Part shown: one piece after another, positions 35,811 to 45,648 of the stretch
How the letters are laid out: the number at the start of each line of letters is the position of its first letter
Numbering within the stretch: position 1 is the stretch's first letter
DNA from: Actinomycetes bacterium
GTDB taxonomy: Bacteria > Actinomycetota > Acidimicrobiia > Acidimicrobiales > JAMCPL01
Reading direction: 5' to 3'
Assembly (NCBI GenBank): GCA_021816935.1
Contig: JAKAWR010000005.1
Span: 121,817 to 185,816, forward strand
Length of the DNA: 64,000 nt
The notes under the pieces: model-generated
Database searches by the model: none
Told to the model about the DNA's origin: nothing
The model's input: the letters and a program-made list of their open reading frames with translations, nothing else
Translations under genes and position numbers: made by a program

Positions 35811-38634
35811 CGACATGGCAAGTGCAACCGAGACGGTTTCCTTCACGTTGAACGGTCGCGCTGTGGTGGCGGTAAAGGGCGAGAAGATCATCGAAGCCGC
35901 CGAGCGCAACGGCGTGTTCATCCCGCGATTTTGCTACCACCCGAGGATGAGGCCGGTGGGGGTCTGCCGGATGTGCCTGGTCGAGGTGTCCGGGCCCAGG
36001 GGGGCGACGCTCCAGCCCGCCTGCTACGTGGATGTTGCGGAGGGCATGGAGGTGTCGACGGCCTCCGCCAAGGCGTCGAAGGCCCAGGAGGGAATCCTCG
36101 AGTTCCTGCTGGTCAACCACCCTCTCGACTGCCCCGTGTGCGACAAGGGTGGCGAGTGCCCGCTCCAGGATCAGGCCTATTCCTACGGTCCCGGCGAATC
36201 CCGCTTCGTCGACGAGAAGAGGCACTGGGCGAAGCCGATCCCCCTGAACGAGTTCGTGCTGCTGGACAGGGAGAGGTGCATCCAGTGCTCCAGGTGTACG
36301 AGGTTCGCGGCCGAGGTGGCTGGCGAGGCGACGATAGATTTCATATCACGGGGCGATTCGATCGAGGTGGGCCGGTTCGCGCGCGAGATGCCCTCACCGT
36401 ATTTCTCCGGAAATATCGTACAGATCTGCCCCGTCGGGGCGCTCACCGCCGGGCCGTTCCGGTTCGTGTCCCGCCCGTGGGACGCAGAACAGGTTGAGAC
36501 CACTTGCACGGTGTGTGCCCTGGGCTGCAGGATGGTGGTCCAGTCGCAGTCGGGAGAGATATCGAGGGTGCTCGGCGTCGACTCGGATCCGGTAAACCAC
36601 GGCTGGCTCTGCGACAAGGGCAGGTTCGGTTTCGACGTGATCTATTCGGAGGAGAGGATCGTCGAGCCGATGGTTCGCAAGTCCGGTACCGCTGCGGGGG
36701 GTACAGACGGTGATCTTGTGGCGTCGACATGGAGCGAGGCCATGTCGCTCACAGTGGACCGGATCGCAGAGGCCGTGGCGGGGAAGGGTCCCGAAGCTGT
36801 GGCATTCATCGGAGGGGCCCGTCTTGCAAACGAGGACCAGTACGCCTGGGGGAGGCTCGCAAGGGAGGTGATCGGCACCACTTCAGTCGACGTGCAGATC
36901 GGCGACGGGCTCGACCCGAGGCTCATCTTTTCGTTGAATCGTGCGACGGTGGACGAGGCGTGCACTTCGAAGTGCCTGCTGTCGTTGGGGGGGGACGTGA
37001 GGGAGTTGCTGCCGGTTCTGTTCCTGAGACTGCGGGAGGCGATTGTAACGGGGCGGACAAAGCTGGTGGAGCTGTCCGAGATCCCGACATCGTTGAGTAG
37101 GTACGCGGAAACGGCGAAGGCATGCACAACCGAGGCGCTTTCGGGTGTCCTCGAAGAGGTGGCCGTGGCCGTGGAGGCCATTGTCGGCAACAAGTCGGGA
37201 GAAGGTCTCACGATTCTTGCGGGCCGGTCGTCGCTTGCCGCCTCCCCTTTCTATACCGAGAAGGCGCTTGCCGAGGCCGCGATGCGCTGGCCGCAGGCGA
37301 AGTTCCTGCCGCTGTTGCCGCGTGGCAACGTGATGGGAGCGCTGGAGCTTGGTCTCGCGCCCGGCTTGCTCCCGGGGCGCCGGATGGATGGCCGGAATCC
37401 AGGCGTTGCGCCGGGGAAGGCAACCGGGCAGATCCTGGAGCGGGCGGCGAGAGGAGAGATCGCGGTTGTCGTGCTCCTCGGGTCGGATCCTGCGGGGGAC
37501 TTTCCTGATGAGGGGTTGGCGATGAAAGGACTGGCGGCGGCCGGTTTCGTCGTAGCGGTGGATGCTTTCGAGAACGCCTCGACGGCTTTTGCAGACGTGT
37601 TTCTTCCGGTGGCACTGGCGGAAGAGAGGGATGGCACGGTCACGAACATTGAAGGCCGGGTTGCGTCTACTCCTGCAAAGGTTGTAGCCCCGGCCATGTG
37701 CTGGCCTGAATGGGCAATCGCTTCGAGGCTCGCGACAGAGCTACAGGGCCAGGCGTGGACAGCGGGTGCGGCCCGCGCGGCTGCGCCGTCCGGTGCGACC
37801 GGGGCCGCGGGTAGGGTCGGCGCACCAAGGGGCGACGGACCGGGTTCAGCGGGCTTCGGTTACGTGTCGAGAACGGAGATACTGGCCGAGATCGCGGCCG
37901 CTGTACCGGGTTGGGACGAGCTGGCCACCGTTGCCGGGCGCGTACGGGCGGGCCGTGACGGCGTTGTCCTGCACAGCTTCGGTGCTGCGGGTGAGAGCGG
38001 AGCGAGGCCGCTCGATCCGATCGCATTCCCCGGTATCGACTCGATCGAGAAGCAGGGTGCGTCGATGGATGCGGGTGGCGCAGCGGATGCGGGTGGCGCA
38101 GCGGATGCGGGTGGCGTGGCCGGGGCCGCCGGGGAGCAGGATACGTCGACGCCGGGGACTCCGAGCCTGCCCAGCCTGCCGGGTGAGGTTCTTGTTCCGG
38201 GTTCACCTGCTGCAAAGGCGATTCTCGAGGCTTTCGTGGGAGTTCCCCAACCTGACACCCGGGCGGAGGACCGCTTTCCGATGCGGCTGAGCTCGCCACG
38301 GGTGTTGTTCGGGGCAGGTCAGGGCGTCGCGATGTCAAAGCATCTTGCAGGTGTCGGGCAGGAGGCATCTGTCGTGGTGAACGGCGAGGGCGTTAATGAG
38401 GCATTCGGGCTCGAGGGTGTCGAGGCGAGGGTGTCGTCGCCAGGAGGATCGGTGGAGCTCCCGGTGCGGATTGATCCCCGGATCCCGCCGGGGGTCGCGA
38501 TGATCCCCTTCAACGCCGGGACTGCCGCATCCATCCTGATTGCCACCGGCGAGCCGGTTACTTACGTGAGCGTGGAGCCCGTTTCGGTCGACGCGGCGGC
38601 CCTGACGGACGGCATGGAGCGAGACGATGGGTGA
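35803..38634 (+). CDS. nuoG: NADH-quinone oxidoreductase subunit G
   Basis: 943 residues with the N-terminal Fe-S domains: CYHPRMRPVGVCRMC (2Fe-2S), HPLDCPVCDKGGEC, CIQCSRCTRF with CPVGAL, and a further CTVCALGCRM...GWLC site equivalent to cluster N7. A molybdopterin-oxidoreductase-like C-terminal part follows. TTG 35803 is preferred because AAGGAG lies about nine bases upstream; ATG 35815 is an alternative. A low-complexity stretch with three DAGGAA-type repeats interrupts the C-terminal half. Confidence 0.94.
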   Translation: MPDDMASATETVSFTLNGRAVVAVKGEKIIEAAERNGVFIPRFCYHPRMRPVGVCRMCLVEVSGPRGATLQPACYVDVAEGMEVSTASAKASKAQEGILEFLLVNHPLDCPVCDKGGECPLQDQAYSYGPGESRFVDEKRHWAKPIPLNEFVLLDRERCIQCSRCTRFAAEVAGEATIDFISRGDSIEVGRFAREMPSPYFSGNIVQICPVGALTAGPFRFVSRPWDAEQVETTCTVCALGCRMVVQSQSGEISRVLGVDSDPVNHGWLCDKGRFGFDVIYSEERIVEPMVRKSGTAAGGTDGDLVASTWSEAMSLTVDRIAEAVAGKGPEAVAFIGGARLANEDQYAWGRLAREVIGTTSVDVQIGDGLDPRLIFSLNRATVDEACTSKCLLSLGGDVRELLPVLFLRLREAIVTGRTKLVELSEIPTSLSRYAETAKACTTEALSGVLEEVAVAVEAIVGNKSGEGLTILAGRSSLAASPFYTEKALAEAAMRWPQAKFLPLLPRGNVMGALELGLAPGLLPGRRMDGRNPGVAPGKATGQILERAARGEIAVVVLLGSDPAGDFPDEGLAMKGLAAAGFVVAVDAFENASTAFADVFLPVALAEERDGTVTNIEGRVASTPAKVVAPAMCWPEWAIASRLATELQGQAWTAGAARAAAPSGATGAAGRVGAPRGDGPGSAGFGYVSRTEILAEIAAAVPGWDELATVAGRVRAGRDGVVLHSFGAAGESGARPLDPIAFPGIDSIEKQGASMDAGGAADAGGAADAGGVAGAAGEQDTSTPGTPSLPSLPGEVLVPGSPAAKAILEAFVGVPQPDTRAEDRFPMRLSSPRVLFGAGQGVAMSKHLAGVGQEASVVVNGEGVNEAFGLEGVEARVSSPGGSVELPVRIDPRIPPGVAMIPFNAGTAASILIATGEPVTYVSVEPVSVDAAALTDGMERDDG
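38068..38121 (+). repeat. Three 18-bp tandem repeats within nuoG
   Basis: Units start at 38068, 38086 and 38104 (GATGCGGGTGGCGCAGCG; the last differs at its end) and encode DAGGAA repeats in a linker of NuoG. Confidence 0.85.
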
Positions 38635-39868
38635 TCCGCTGTACGTTCACGGGGTGACGCTTGCCGCGTTCGTGATCATGCTGGTCAAGGTAGTCGTGGC
38701 GTTCGCGGCTCTCATGCTCGCGGTCATGATCGTCATCTGGTTCGAGCGGAAGGTCATCTCCGACATGCAGTCGCGTATCGGTCCGAACCGGGCCGGTCCC
38801 TGGGGCATGATGCAGACGCTGGCGGACGGCATAAAGCTCTTTTTCAAAGAGGATCTGATACCCGGCCAGGCCAACCGGAAGGTCTTCAAGCTGGCTCCGT
38901 ACCTCGTGATAGTGCCCGCGTTTGTTGCCTTCTCCATCATCCCAATCGGCGGTATTGTCACGGTCGCCGGCCATAGCTTCGAATTGCAGGTGGCGGACCC
39001 CCCTATCGGCATCCTGCTGCTGCTGGCGATGTCCTCCATGGCCGTCTACGGCGTGATGCTTGCTGGATGGGGTTCAGGTTCCAAGTACCCCCTTCTCGGG
39101 TCGGTGCGGGCATCGGCCCAGATGATCTCGTACGAGGCGGTGCTTGGCATCACTGTCACTTCGGTGGTGCTCGTCACCGGGTCGTTGTCGACGAGAGCCA
39201 TGGTGGCTTCGCAGGCTGCGTCGGTTCTGGACTGGAACGTCTTCCGGCTTGGCGTGGTGCCCTTCCTGCTCTTCTTCGTGGCGATCACGGCAGAGCTCAA
39301 CAGGCCGCCCTTCGACCTCGTCGAGGCTGAACAGGAGCTCGTCGCAGGCTACGTGACGGAGTACTCCTCCATCAGGTTCGCGCTCTTTTTCCTGGCGGAG
39401 TTCATGAACGCCATTACCATGTCGGCTGTCATGGTAACCCTTTTCTTCGGAGGTCCGGATGGGCCCCGCTTCCATGCCGTCATCTGGTTGTGGCCGATCC
39501 TGTGGTTCGTCGGCAAGACGCTTGTATTCCTGTTCATCTACGTGTGGCTGCGTGCCGCGTTGCCCAGGTTGCGCTATGACCAGCTGATGGAACTCGGCTG
39601 GAAAGTGCTGATCCCGATCGCGCTGGGGTGGCTGCTGGTGGTCGGTGCTGTCGTGGTCGACAGGTGGTGGGGTCTCGTCGTCGCGGCGGGCCTTATCGGG
39701 GCCATGGCCCTGCTGGGAAGGGCCATGGCTGTCGGGCGTGGCGAGGCTGAAGGCGAAGCGGCCGCACTCGCCAGCGTTGACAGTACGGGCGGCGGTGACG
39801 GTGGACCCCGTGCCGGAACTGCCGGGACTGCTACAGTCGGGGTTGCGTGGCGTGAGGGAGACGCCTGA
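38627..39868 (+). CDS. nuoH: NADH-quinone oxidoreductase subunit H
   Basis: Membrane subunit linking the quinone pocket to the proton-pumping arm. [37 protein letters not shown] and [29 protein letters not shown] are family signatures. 413 residues, with a Gly/Thr-rich cytoplasmic C-terminal tail of ~40. ATG 38627 overlaps nuoG by 8 bp. Confidence 0.97.
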   Translation: MGDPLYVHGVTLAAFVIMLVKVVVAFAALMLAVMIVIWFERKVISDMQSRIGPNRAGPWGMMQTLADGIKLFFKEDLIPGQANRKVFKLAPYLVIVPAFVAFSIIPIGGIVTVAGHSFELQVADPPIGILLLLAMSSMAVYGVMLAGWGSGSKYPLLGSVRASAQMISYEAVLGITVTSVVLVTGSLSTRAMVASQAASVLDWNVFRLGVVPFLLFFVAITAELNRPPFDLVEAEQELVAGYVTEYSSIRFALFFLAEFMNAITMSAVMVTLFFGGPDGPRFHAVIWLWPILWFVGKTLVFLFIYVWLRAALPRLRYDQLMELGWKVLIPIALGWLLVVGAVVVDRWWGLVVAAGLIGAMALLGRAMAVGRGEAEGEAAALASVDSTGGGDGGPRAGTAGTATVGVAWREGDA

Positions 39869-40749
39869 TGGGGATACTGGATTCGATCTTTTCCGGCGAG
39901 CTGAACCCCGTGGGCGGCTTCAAGGTCACCTTCGACCATCTCTTCCAGCGTCGCGTCACGCGCCAGTATCCTGAGGAGAAGCGCCCCAAGCCGCTTCGTG
40001 CCCACGGTCGCCACATCCTGAACCGGTATGAGGACGGGATGGAGAAGTGCATCGGGTGCGAGCTTTGCGCTGCCGCCTGCCCGGCGGACTGCATTTACGT
40101 GCGCGGGCGTGACAACGACCCCGCTGGTCCCACATCTCCCGGTGAGCGGTACGGGTACGTCTACGAGATCAACTACCTGCGCTGCATTCACTGCGACATG
40201 TGTGTCGAGGCGTGCCCGACCGAGGCGATCACCGAGTCCAAGGTCCTCGAATTCTCCTTCACCAACCGCGCAGATGCCATCTATACGAAACGGGAGCTGG
40301 TGGTCGGCGATGACGGGCGGGCGCAGCGCCAGCCATGGGAGGATTGGCGCGAGGGGGACGATCTGCACAGTTCGGCCTGGATGCGGGCGACGGCTCCGGC
40401 TGGGAATGCTTCGTTCTCAGGAGAGACGCAGTGGACCGCCGAGCTCGGGTACGGGTTGCGGGTCGGTGAGGCTGGCCAGAGTGGCGGGCGCGACGACGAA
40501 GCCTCGGGCAACAGGATGCTCGCCGATCTGCTGGAAAAGCACCTGCTTCGCGGGCAGGAGCGCGGCCGGGGCGGGCAGCGGCGCGAGGCGGTACGTGCGC
40601 GGCGCCGCGATAGGGTAGCTGGTGGGGGAGAAAGGGGCATCGACGAGGGGGAGACCGGTGCCGGAGGCGTCCGGGAGAGCGGCGGCGTGAGCGGCGAAGT
40701 GGGGAGCGGCGGGAGCGAAAGGCAGCGAGACGGAGGGGGGGAGTCTTGA
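39868..40749 (+). CDS. nuoI: NADH-quinone oxidoreductase subunit I
   Basis: Peripheral-arm subunit with clusters N6a and N6b. Two 4Fe-4S motifs: Cys61, 64, 67, 71 ([12 protein letters not shown]) and Cys106, 109, 112, 116 ([12 protein letters not shown]). The ferredoxin part ends near residue 165; the remaining ~125 residues are Gly/Arg/Glu-rich low complexity, whereas typical NuoI is 160-220 residues. ATG 39868 overlaps the nuoH stop by one base. Confidence 0.95.
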   Translation: MGILDSIFSGELNPVGGFKVTFDHLFQRRVTRQYPEEKRPKPLRAHGRHILNRYEDGMEKCIGCELCAAACPADCIYVRGRDNDPAGPTSPGERYGYVYEINYLRCIHCDMCVEACPTEAITESKVLEFSFTNRADAIYTKRELVVGDDGRAQRQPWEDWREGDDLHSSAWMRATAPAGNASFSGETQWTAELGYGLRVGEAGQSGGRDDEASGNRMLADLLEKHLLRGQERGRGGQRREAVRARRRDRVAGGGERGIDEGETGAGGVRESGGVSGEVGSGGSERQRDGGGES

Positions 40750-41552
40750 TGCCGGGTATTCACGGGCCGCTCATGGCGGCTACCTATCCTGATGCGATAA
40801 TGTTCGTGGTATCGGCCGTTCTGGTGCTGGCAGGGGCGATCGGCGTGATTGCTTCGCGCAATCCTGTCCACTCGGCCCTCTCGCTCGTGATGACCCTCTT
40901 CGGGGTGGCGCTCATCTTCCTTGCGCAGCAGGCCGATTTCATCGCCGCAGTGCAGGTGATCGTATACGCAGGGGCCATCGTCGTGCTTTTTCTCTTCGTG
41001 GTCATGTTTCTGGGCGTGGACAGGCTCGAGAACCTCGTAGTGGAACCGCTGCGCTTCCAGCGCGTGCTAGCGCTCGGTCTCGTGGCGCTGTCCGTCGTCG
41101 GGATGCTTCTCCTCGGTGTAGGTGCCCACTGGGCCATTGGAGCGCACTCGGTCACGGCTCCGGCCCTGAACCAGCCCGGGGGGGATGTGGCCGCTCTCGG
41201 GAAGTCGGTCTTTACGGCTTACCTGCTACCGTTCGAGGCAACCGCGGCGTTGCTCATTATCGCGATCATCGGGGCGGTCGTGCTCACGAGAAGGCAGCCG
41301 GCCGCTGGCGAGGAGGGTGACGCAGTAGAAGATACTCAGGGCGCGGGCGGTGGCGGTGCTCCGGCTCAGGAGCGGAGCAACCAGGCAGACGCTGACGGGG
41401 TAGATCCTGACGGGGCAGCTGGCGGCCAGGGGAGCCCTCGTGAGGCACCTTCCCGGTCGTCGAGGGGCGCTCCGGGGGAAACTGACAGCCGCGCGGCCGA
41501 GGACGGCGAGCCCGGAACCGTTCGCCGGGCCGGCGAGGAGGTGCTCCGGTGA
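40749..41552 (+). CDS. nuoJ: NADH-quinone oxidoreductase subunit J
   Basis: Membrane subunit with five helices; NPVHSALSLVMTLFGVALIFL and VQVIVYAGAIVVLFLFVVMFLG are typical. 267 residues from ATG 40749 (TGATG junction with nuoI). The last ~80 residues are an acidic Gly/Ala/Asp/Glu-rich tail beyond the usual end. Confidence 0.95.
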   Translation: MPGIHGPLMAATYPDAIMFVVSAVLVLAGAIGVIASRNPVHSALSLVMTLFGVALIFLAQQADFIAAVQVIVYAGAIVVLFLFVVMFLGVDRLENLVVEPLRFQRVLALGLVALSVVGMLLLGVGAHWAIGAHSVTAPALNQPGGDVAALGKSVFTAYLLPFEATAALLIIAIIGAVVLTRRQPAAGEEGDAVEDTQGAGGGGAPAQERSNQADADGVDPDGAAGGQGSPREAPSRSSRGAPGETDSRAAEDGEPGTVRRAGEEVLR

Positions 41553-41854
41553 CGATCTCCGTCCAGTGGTACCTGAGCCTGTCCGTGGTTCTATTCGCGA
41601 TGGGGCTGCTCGGCCTGCTGGTGAGGCGTAACGTCATCGTGATGCTCATGTGTGTCGAGCTCATGCTGAATGCCGCCAATATTGCCCTCGTGACGTTCGC
41701 AAGATCGTTGAACGACATAGGAGGACAGGACGCCGTCTTCTTCGTCCTTGTCGTAGCCGCGGCCGAGGTGGTGGTGGGGCTCGGCATCGTCGTGTCCATC
41801 TTCAGGCGGAAGCAGGATGCTACGGCCGACGACATGAACGCGTTGAAGGGTTGA
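41549..41854 (+). CDS. nuoK: NADH-quinone oxidoreductase subunit K
   Basis: 101 residues, three helices, normal length. GLLGLLVRRNVIVMLMCVELMLNAANIALV includes the Glu conserved in this MrpC-like subunit. GTG 41549 in a GTGA overlap with nuoJ. No extra tail, unlike its neighbours. Confidence 0.97.
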   Translation: MTISVQWYLSLSVVLFAMGLLGLLVRRNVIVMLMCVELMLNAANIALVTFARSLNDIGGQDAVFFVLVVAAAEVVVGLGIVVSIFRRKQDATADDMNALKG

Positions 41855-41867
41855 GGAGGGAGCGACG

Positions 41868-43919
41868 GTGACACATGCTGCCTGGGTGATGCCGGCCCTG
41901 CCTCTCGCCGGGTTCGTGGTGCTGTTCTTCGTGGGGAGGCGCTTGGGGGACCCTCTTGCCGGCTGGGTCGGGACTGCCGCCATCACCGGGTCCTTCGTCG
42001 CCGCGCTGGTAACCATGGCGGGCCTACTCTCTCACCCGGCGGGTCCGGCGAGAGAGATCAACCAGAGCATCTACACGTGGATATCTGCGGGCGGGCTGCA
42101 TGTAAAGGCAAGCCTGCTCATCGACCCCTTATCGCTGACGATGGCGCTGTTCGTGACCGGCGTCAGCGCGGTCATCCACCTCTACTCGATCGGCTACATG
42201 AAGAAGGACCGTGACTACTCCAAGTTCTTCGTCTACATGAACCTGTTCGTCTTCTTCATGCTGCTGCTCGTTCTAGGTGGGAACCTTATCGTCACCTTCG
42301 TCGGATGGGAGGGTGTCGGCCTGTGCTCCTACTTCCTGATCTCCTTCTGGTTCGAGAGGCCGAGTGCCGCCAGCGCAGGCAAGAAGGCATTCATCTACAA
42401 CAGGATTGGCGACGCCGGTTTCCTGCTGGCGATGTTCATCATCTTCGAGAAGACCGGCACGCTCTCCTACACCGGCATCTTCTCCCGGACGGGTGCCCTT
42501 TCGGGATCGGCGGGAGTCGCGGCCATCCTCCTGCTCTTTCTTGCAGCGACGGGGAAGTCGGCGCAGATACCCCTTTTCCCGTGGCTTGCCGACGCGATGG
42601 AGGGTCCGACTCCCGTTTCGGCTCTCATCCACGCCGCAACGATGGTGACGGCCGGCGTGTACCTGATGGTGAGGATGCATCCGGTTCTCGCCCTGTCGCA
42701 CGATGCGCAGCTCGTGGTGGCGAGCATCGGCGTGGCCACCGCGTTCGTCGGTGGGACCATCGCATGCACCCTGCACGACATCAAGAAAGTCGTCGCCTTC
42801 TCGACGATCTCCCAGCTTGGCTACATGGTGCTCGCCGTCGGGGTGGGGGCTTACGAGGCCGCGATTTTCCTGATGGTAGCCCACGCGTTCTACAAGGGAC
42901 TCCTCTTCCTCGGGTCGGGATCGGTCATACACGGCCGCCACGACGAGCAGGACCTGATGAAGATGGGCGGCCTTGCGAAGTTCATGCCGATCACCACGAT
43001 CACCTTCGTAGTTGGTTGGCTGGCCATAGCGGGCGTTCCTCCGCTCTCAGGGTTCTGGGCCAAGGGAGCGGTGCTCGATAGCACATTTGTAAGGTACCCG
43101 GTCCTGTGGGTTGTCGGTATAGTAACGGCGCTGTTCACGGCGTACTACATGACGAGGCTTTTCGTGCTTGCCTTTACTGGCAATCCCCGCTTTCACGCAG
43201 CGATTGACACCAGGTCCGGGGGTGCTCACGCTACTGTCGAGGCGTTATCTGGGTCCGGATCGGGGGCGGGTGCAGGCGAGGCGGATCACGGTGAGGGCCG
43301 TCTTTCCGGCACTGCTGCAGGCGACATATCGGGGTACGATATAGATGTCGGGGTGGCTCACGGCGGCAGCGGTGGCGGGGCGCCCGTCCACGAGTCGCCG
43401 CCCGTTATGACGATTCCGCTCGTGATCCTGGCCGTGCTTGCCTTTGCGGGCGGGGTGCTCGACCTGCCCTGGGGTGGACCGGATCGCTGGAACGCTCTGT
43501 CATGGCTGGGGCCGGTATTCGGCCATTATCTCTACAACCCGCATCTGTCGATGGCCGGCCAGTGGCTACTCGGGATCGTCGACGCGGGCGTGGGTCTCGC
43601 CGGCATCGCAATCGCCTGGAACCTCTGGTCCCGTGCCTGGAAGCGCCCGGAGCTGGAGCCGGCTTTCCTTGCCAGCTACTGGCACTTCAACGACATATAC
43701 GACACCCTGATCGGCCGGCCCGGCGCGCGCCTGGCATCGTTCGCGTATAGCGTCGTGGAGCTGCATTGGATCGACGGGGTTGTCAACGGGGTCGGATCGC
43801 TCATGAAGCGGACCGGATCGGGCGTGAGGCGTGTCCAGACGGGTTACGTGCGCCAGTACGCGGTCGGGATGGCGCTGGGCATACTGGCCCTTCTGGTATG
43901 GGTCCTGGTGAGGGCGTAG
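41868..43919 (+). CDS. nuoL: NADH-quinone oxidoreductase subunit L
   Basis: Antiporter-like proton-pumping subunit, 683 residues. GWEGVGLCSYFLISFWFERPSAASAGKKAF, the PVSALIHAATMVTAGVYLMVR helix and LHDIKKVVAFSTISQLGYM are family hallmarks; a C-terminal lateral helix region follows. A Gly/Ser/His-rich insertion (about residues 445-505) sits in the loop before it. GTG 41868 has GAGGAGGGAG upstream. Confidence 0.97.
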   Translation: MTHAAWVMPALPLAGFVVLFFVGRRLGDPLAGWVGTAAITGSFVAALVTMAGLLSHPAGPAREINQSIYTWISAGGLHVKASLLIDPLSLTMALFVTGVSAVIHLYSIGYMKKDRDYSKFFVYMNLFVFFMLLLVLGGNLIVTFVGWEGVGLCSYFLISFWFERPSAASAGKKAFIYNRIGDAGFLLAMFIIFEKTGTLSYTGIFSRTGALSGSAGVAAILLLFLAATGKSAQIPLFPWLADAMEGPTPVSALIHAATMVTAGVYLMVRMHPVLALSHDAQLVVASIGVATAFVGGTIACTLHDIKKVVAFSTISQLGYMVLAVGVGAYEAAIFLMVAHAFYKGLLFLGSGSVIHGRHDEQDLMKMGGLAKFMPITTITFVVGWLAIAGVPPLSGFWAKGAVLDSTFVRYPVLWVVGIVTALFTAYYMTRLFVLAFTGNPRFHAAIDTRSGGAHATVEALSGSGSGAGAGEADHGEGRLSGTAAGDISGYDIDVGVAHGGSGGGAPVHESPPVMTIPLVILAVLAFAGGVLDLPWGGPDRWNALSWLGPVFGHYLYNPHLSMAGQWLLGIVDAGVGLAGIAIAWNLWSRAWKRPELEPAFLASYWHFNDIYDTLIGRPGARLASFAYSVVELHWIDGVVNGVGSLMKRTGSGVRRVQTGYVRQYAVGMALGILALLVWVLVRA

Positions 43920-43932
43920 AAGGGATGGCGCC

Positions 43933-45648
43933 GTGATGCACAGCAGCTTCCCCTACCTGACCGTGCTGATTCTGTTACCGGCTGGCGCGGCCCTCGCGTC
44001 GGTACTGATCCCGAGGCACATGGAGCCCCGGGCGCGCAATGCTGCAATCTGGACCTGTGGCATGGGCGGCTCTCTTGCGACGCTCGTCCTTGCGGCCGTG
44101 GTTGCCGTGAAGTTTGACGTGCACAACCCGGGTTACCAGATGGTGACGCGCCATCTCTGGGTTTCGGGCCTCGGGATCTCCTGGCATCTGGGTGTAGACG
44201 GGATATCGCTTTTCCTGGTCCTCATGTCTGCCGTTCTCTTTCCCATAGCGCTTGTCGCCGGGAGAACGCGGCCCAATTTTCACATGTTCGTGGCGTGGAT
44301 GCTCCTGTTGGAGGCCGTCTGCATAGGGGCTTTTCTCTCGCTCGATCTGATCCTCTTCTTCGCCTTCTTCGAGGTGAGCCTCGTGCCGATCTACTTTGTG
44401 ATCTCTTCGTGGGGTTTCGAAAAGAGCGCAAGTGCAGCCGTCAAGTTCTTCGTCTACACGTTCTTCGGATCGATCTTCCTGTTCGTCGGGATCATCGCTC
44501 TGGCGATCGTTCACCAGCACGATACGGGCGTGCTCACATTCTCGCTGCCGGCGCTGCGCAGCACGCATATGCCCTACTACGTCCAGGTGCTGCTGTTCCT
44601 TTCGTTCACGGCAGCGTTCGCGGTGAAAGCCCCCGTCTTCCCGTTCCATACCTGGTCCCCCGATGCTTACGCCGAAGCGCCAGTAGGAGGCGCGGTGGTG
44701 CTTGCCGGCGTGATGGCGAAGCTCGGCACCTATGGGATCATCCGTTTCGACCTCAACCTATTTCCCAGGGCGTCGGTCAACCTGGCACCACTGTTGCTCT
44801 CCCTGGGTGTCGCCGGGATCCTCTACGGGGCGGTCGTGGCGTGTACGCAGCGGGACATGAAGCGGATGGTCGCGTACTCCTCCCTGTCGCACATCGGCTT
44901 CGTCGTCCTCGGTCTGTTCGCGCTTGTCGGAGCCGGGCTTTCCGGAGGCGTCCTGCAGATGGTGAACCACGGCCTCATTGTGGCCGCCCTGTTCATCGCG
45001 ATCGGATGGATTTACGAACGCCGCCGGACCTGGAACGTCGCCGGCCTGGGCGGTCTCCAGAAACCCGCTCCGGTGCTCGCAGCGGTCTTCACGATTGCGA
45101 TGCTTGCGGCAATAGGACTTCCGGGGTTGAACGGTTTCGTCGGCGAGTTCTTGGTGCTCCTCGGGACGTTCATCGCGCACAGGTGGTGGGCGGTGGTCGC
45201 CACGGCTGGCGTGGTGCTGGCTGCGCTCTACATGCTGTGGACCTACCAGCAGGCGTTCCATGGCCCGGTTGATAAGGAGGTAGAGGAGACGACGCGTGAC
45301 GTGACCTGGCGCGAGCTTCTCGTCATGGCGCCGCTGGTGATCCTGATCGGCTTCATCGGGATCTATCCGAAGCCGCTCCTAGACCGGATCAACCCGTCCG
45401 TCAACCAGCTCGTGAGCCAGGTCGACAAGGCGGCCGGGCTACGGGCTCCGGCGCTTCCGGCTCGGCGGGCAGCGAGAGTCTCCGGCGCGGTGCCACGTCG
45501 GCCGGGAACGGGGAAGAGTGTCGCGGCTCGGCAGCGTGCGGGAGTCTCCGGCGCGGCGTCGGCACCGGGCAAGTTGGTCGTGTCGCGGCCGCTACGGCCG
45601 GGCGGCGGGGGGCTGGGCGTAGCGGGCGGCCAAGGGAGGTCGAGATGA
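43933..45648 (+). CDS. nuoM: NADH-quinone oxidoreductase subunit M
   Basis: Second antiporter-like subunit, 571 residues. DGISLFLVLMSAVLFPIAL, FFEVSLVPIYFVI, the FPFHTWSPDAYAEAPVGGAVVLAG helix and RDMKRMVAYSSLSHIGFV are intact. The last ~70 residues are an Arg/Ala/Gly/Pro-rich tail. Start GTG 43933 or ATG 43936. Confidence 0.97.
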   Translation: MMHSSFPYLTVLILLPAGAALASVLIPRHMEPRARNAAIWTCGMGGSLATLVLAAVVAVKFDVHNPGYQMVTRHLWVSGLGISWHLGVDGISLFLVLMSAVLFPIALVAGRTRPNFHMFVAWMLLLEAVCIGAFLSLDLILFFAFFEVSLVPIYFVISSWGFEKSASAAVKFFVYTFFGSIFLFVGIIALAIVHQHDTGVLTFSLPALRSTHMPYYVQVLLFLSFTAAFAVKAPVFPFHTWSPDAYAEAPVGGAVVLAGVMAKLGTYGIIRFDLNLFPRASVNLAPLLLSLGVAGILYGAVVACTQRDMKRMVAYSSLSHIGFVVLGLFALVGAGLSGGVLQMVNHGLIVAALFIAIGWIYERRRTWNVAGLGGLQKPAPVLAAVFTIAMLAAIGLPGLNGFVGEFLVLLGTFIAHRWWAVVATAGVVLAALYMLWTYQQAFHGPVDKEVEETTRDVTWRELLVMAPLVILIGFIGIYPKPLLDRINPSVNQLVSQVDKAAGLRAPALPARRAARVSGAVPRRPGTGKSVAARQRAGVSGAASAPGKLVVSRPLRPGGGGLGVAGGQGRSR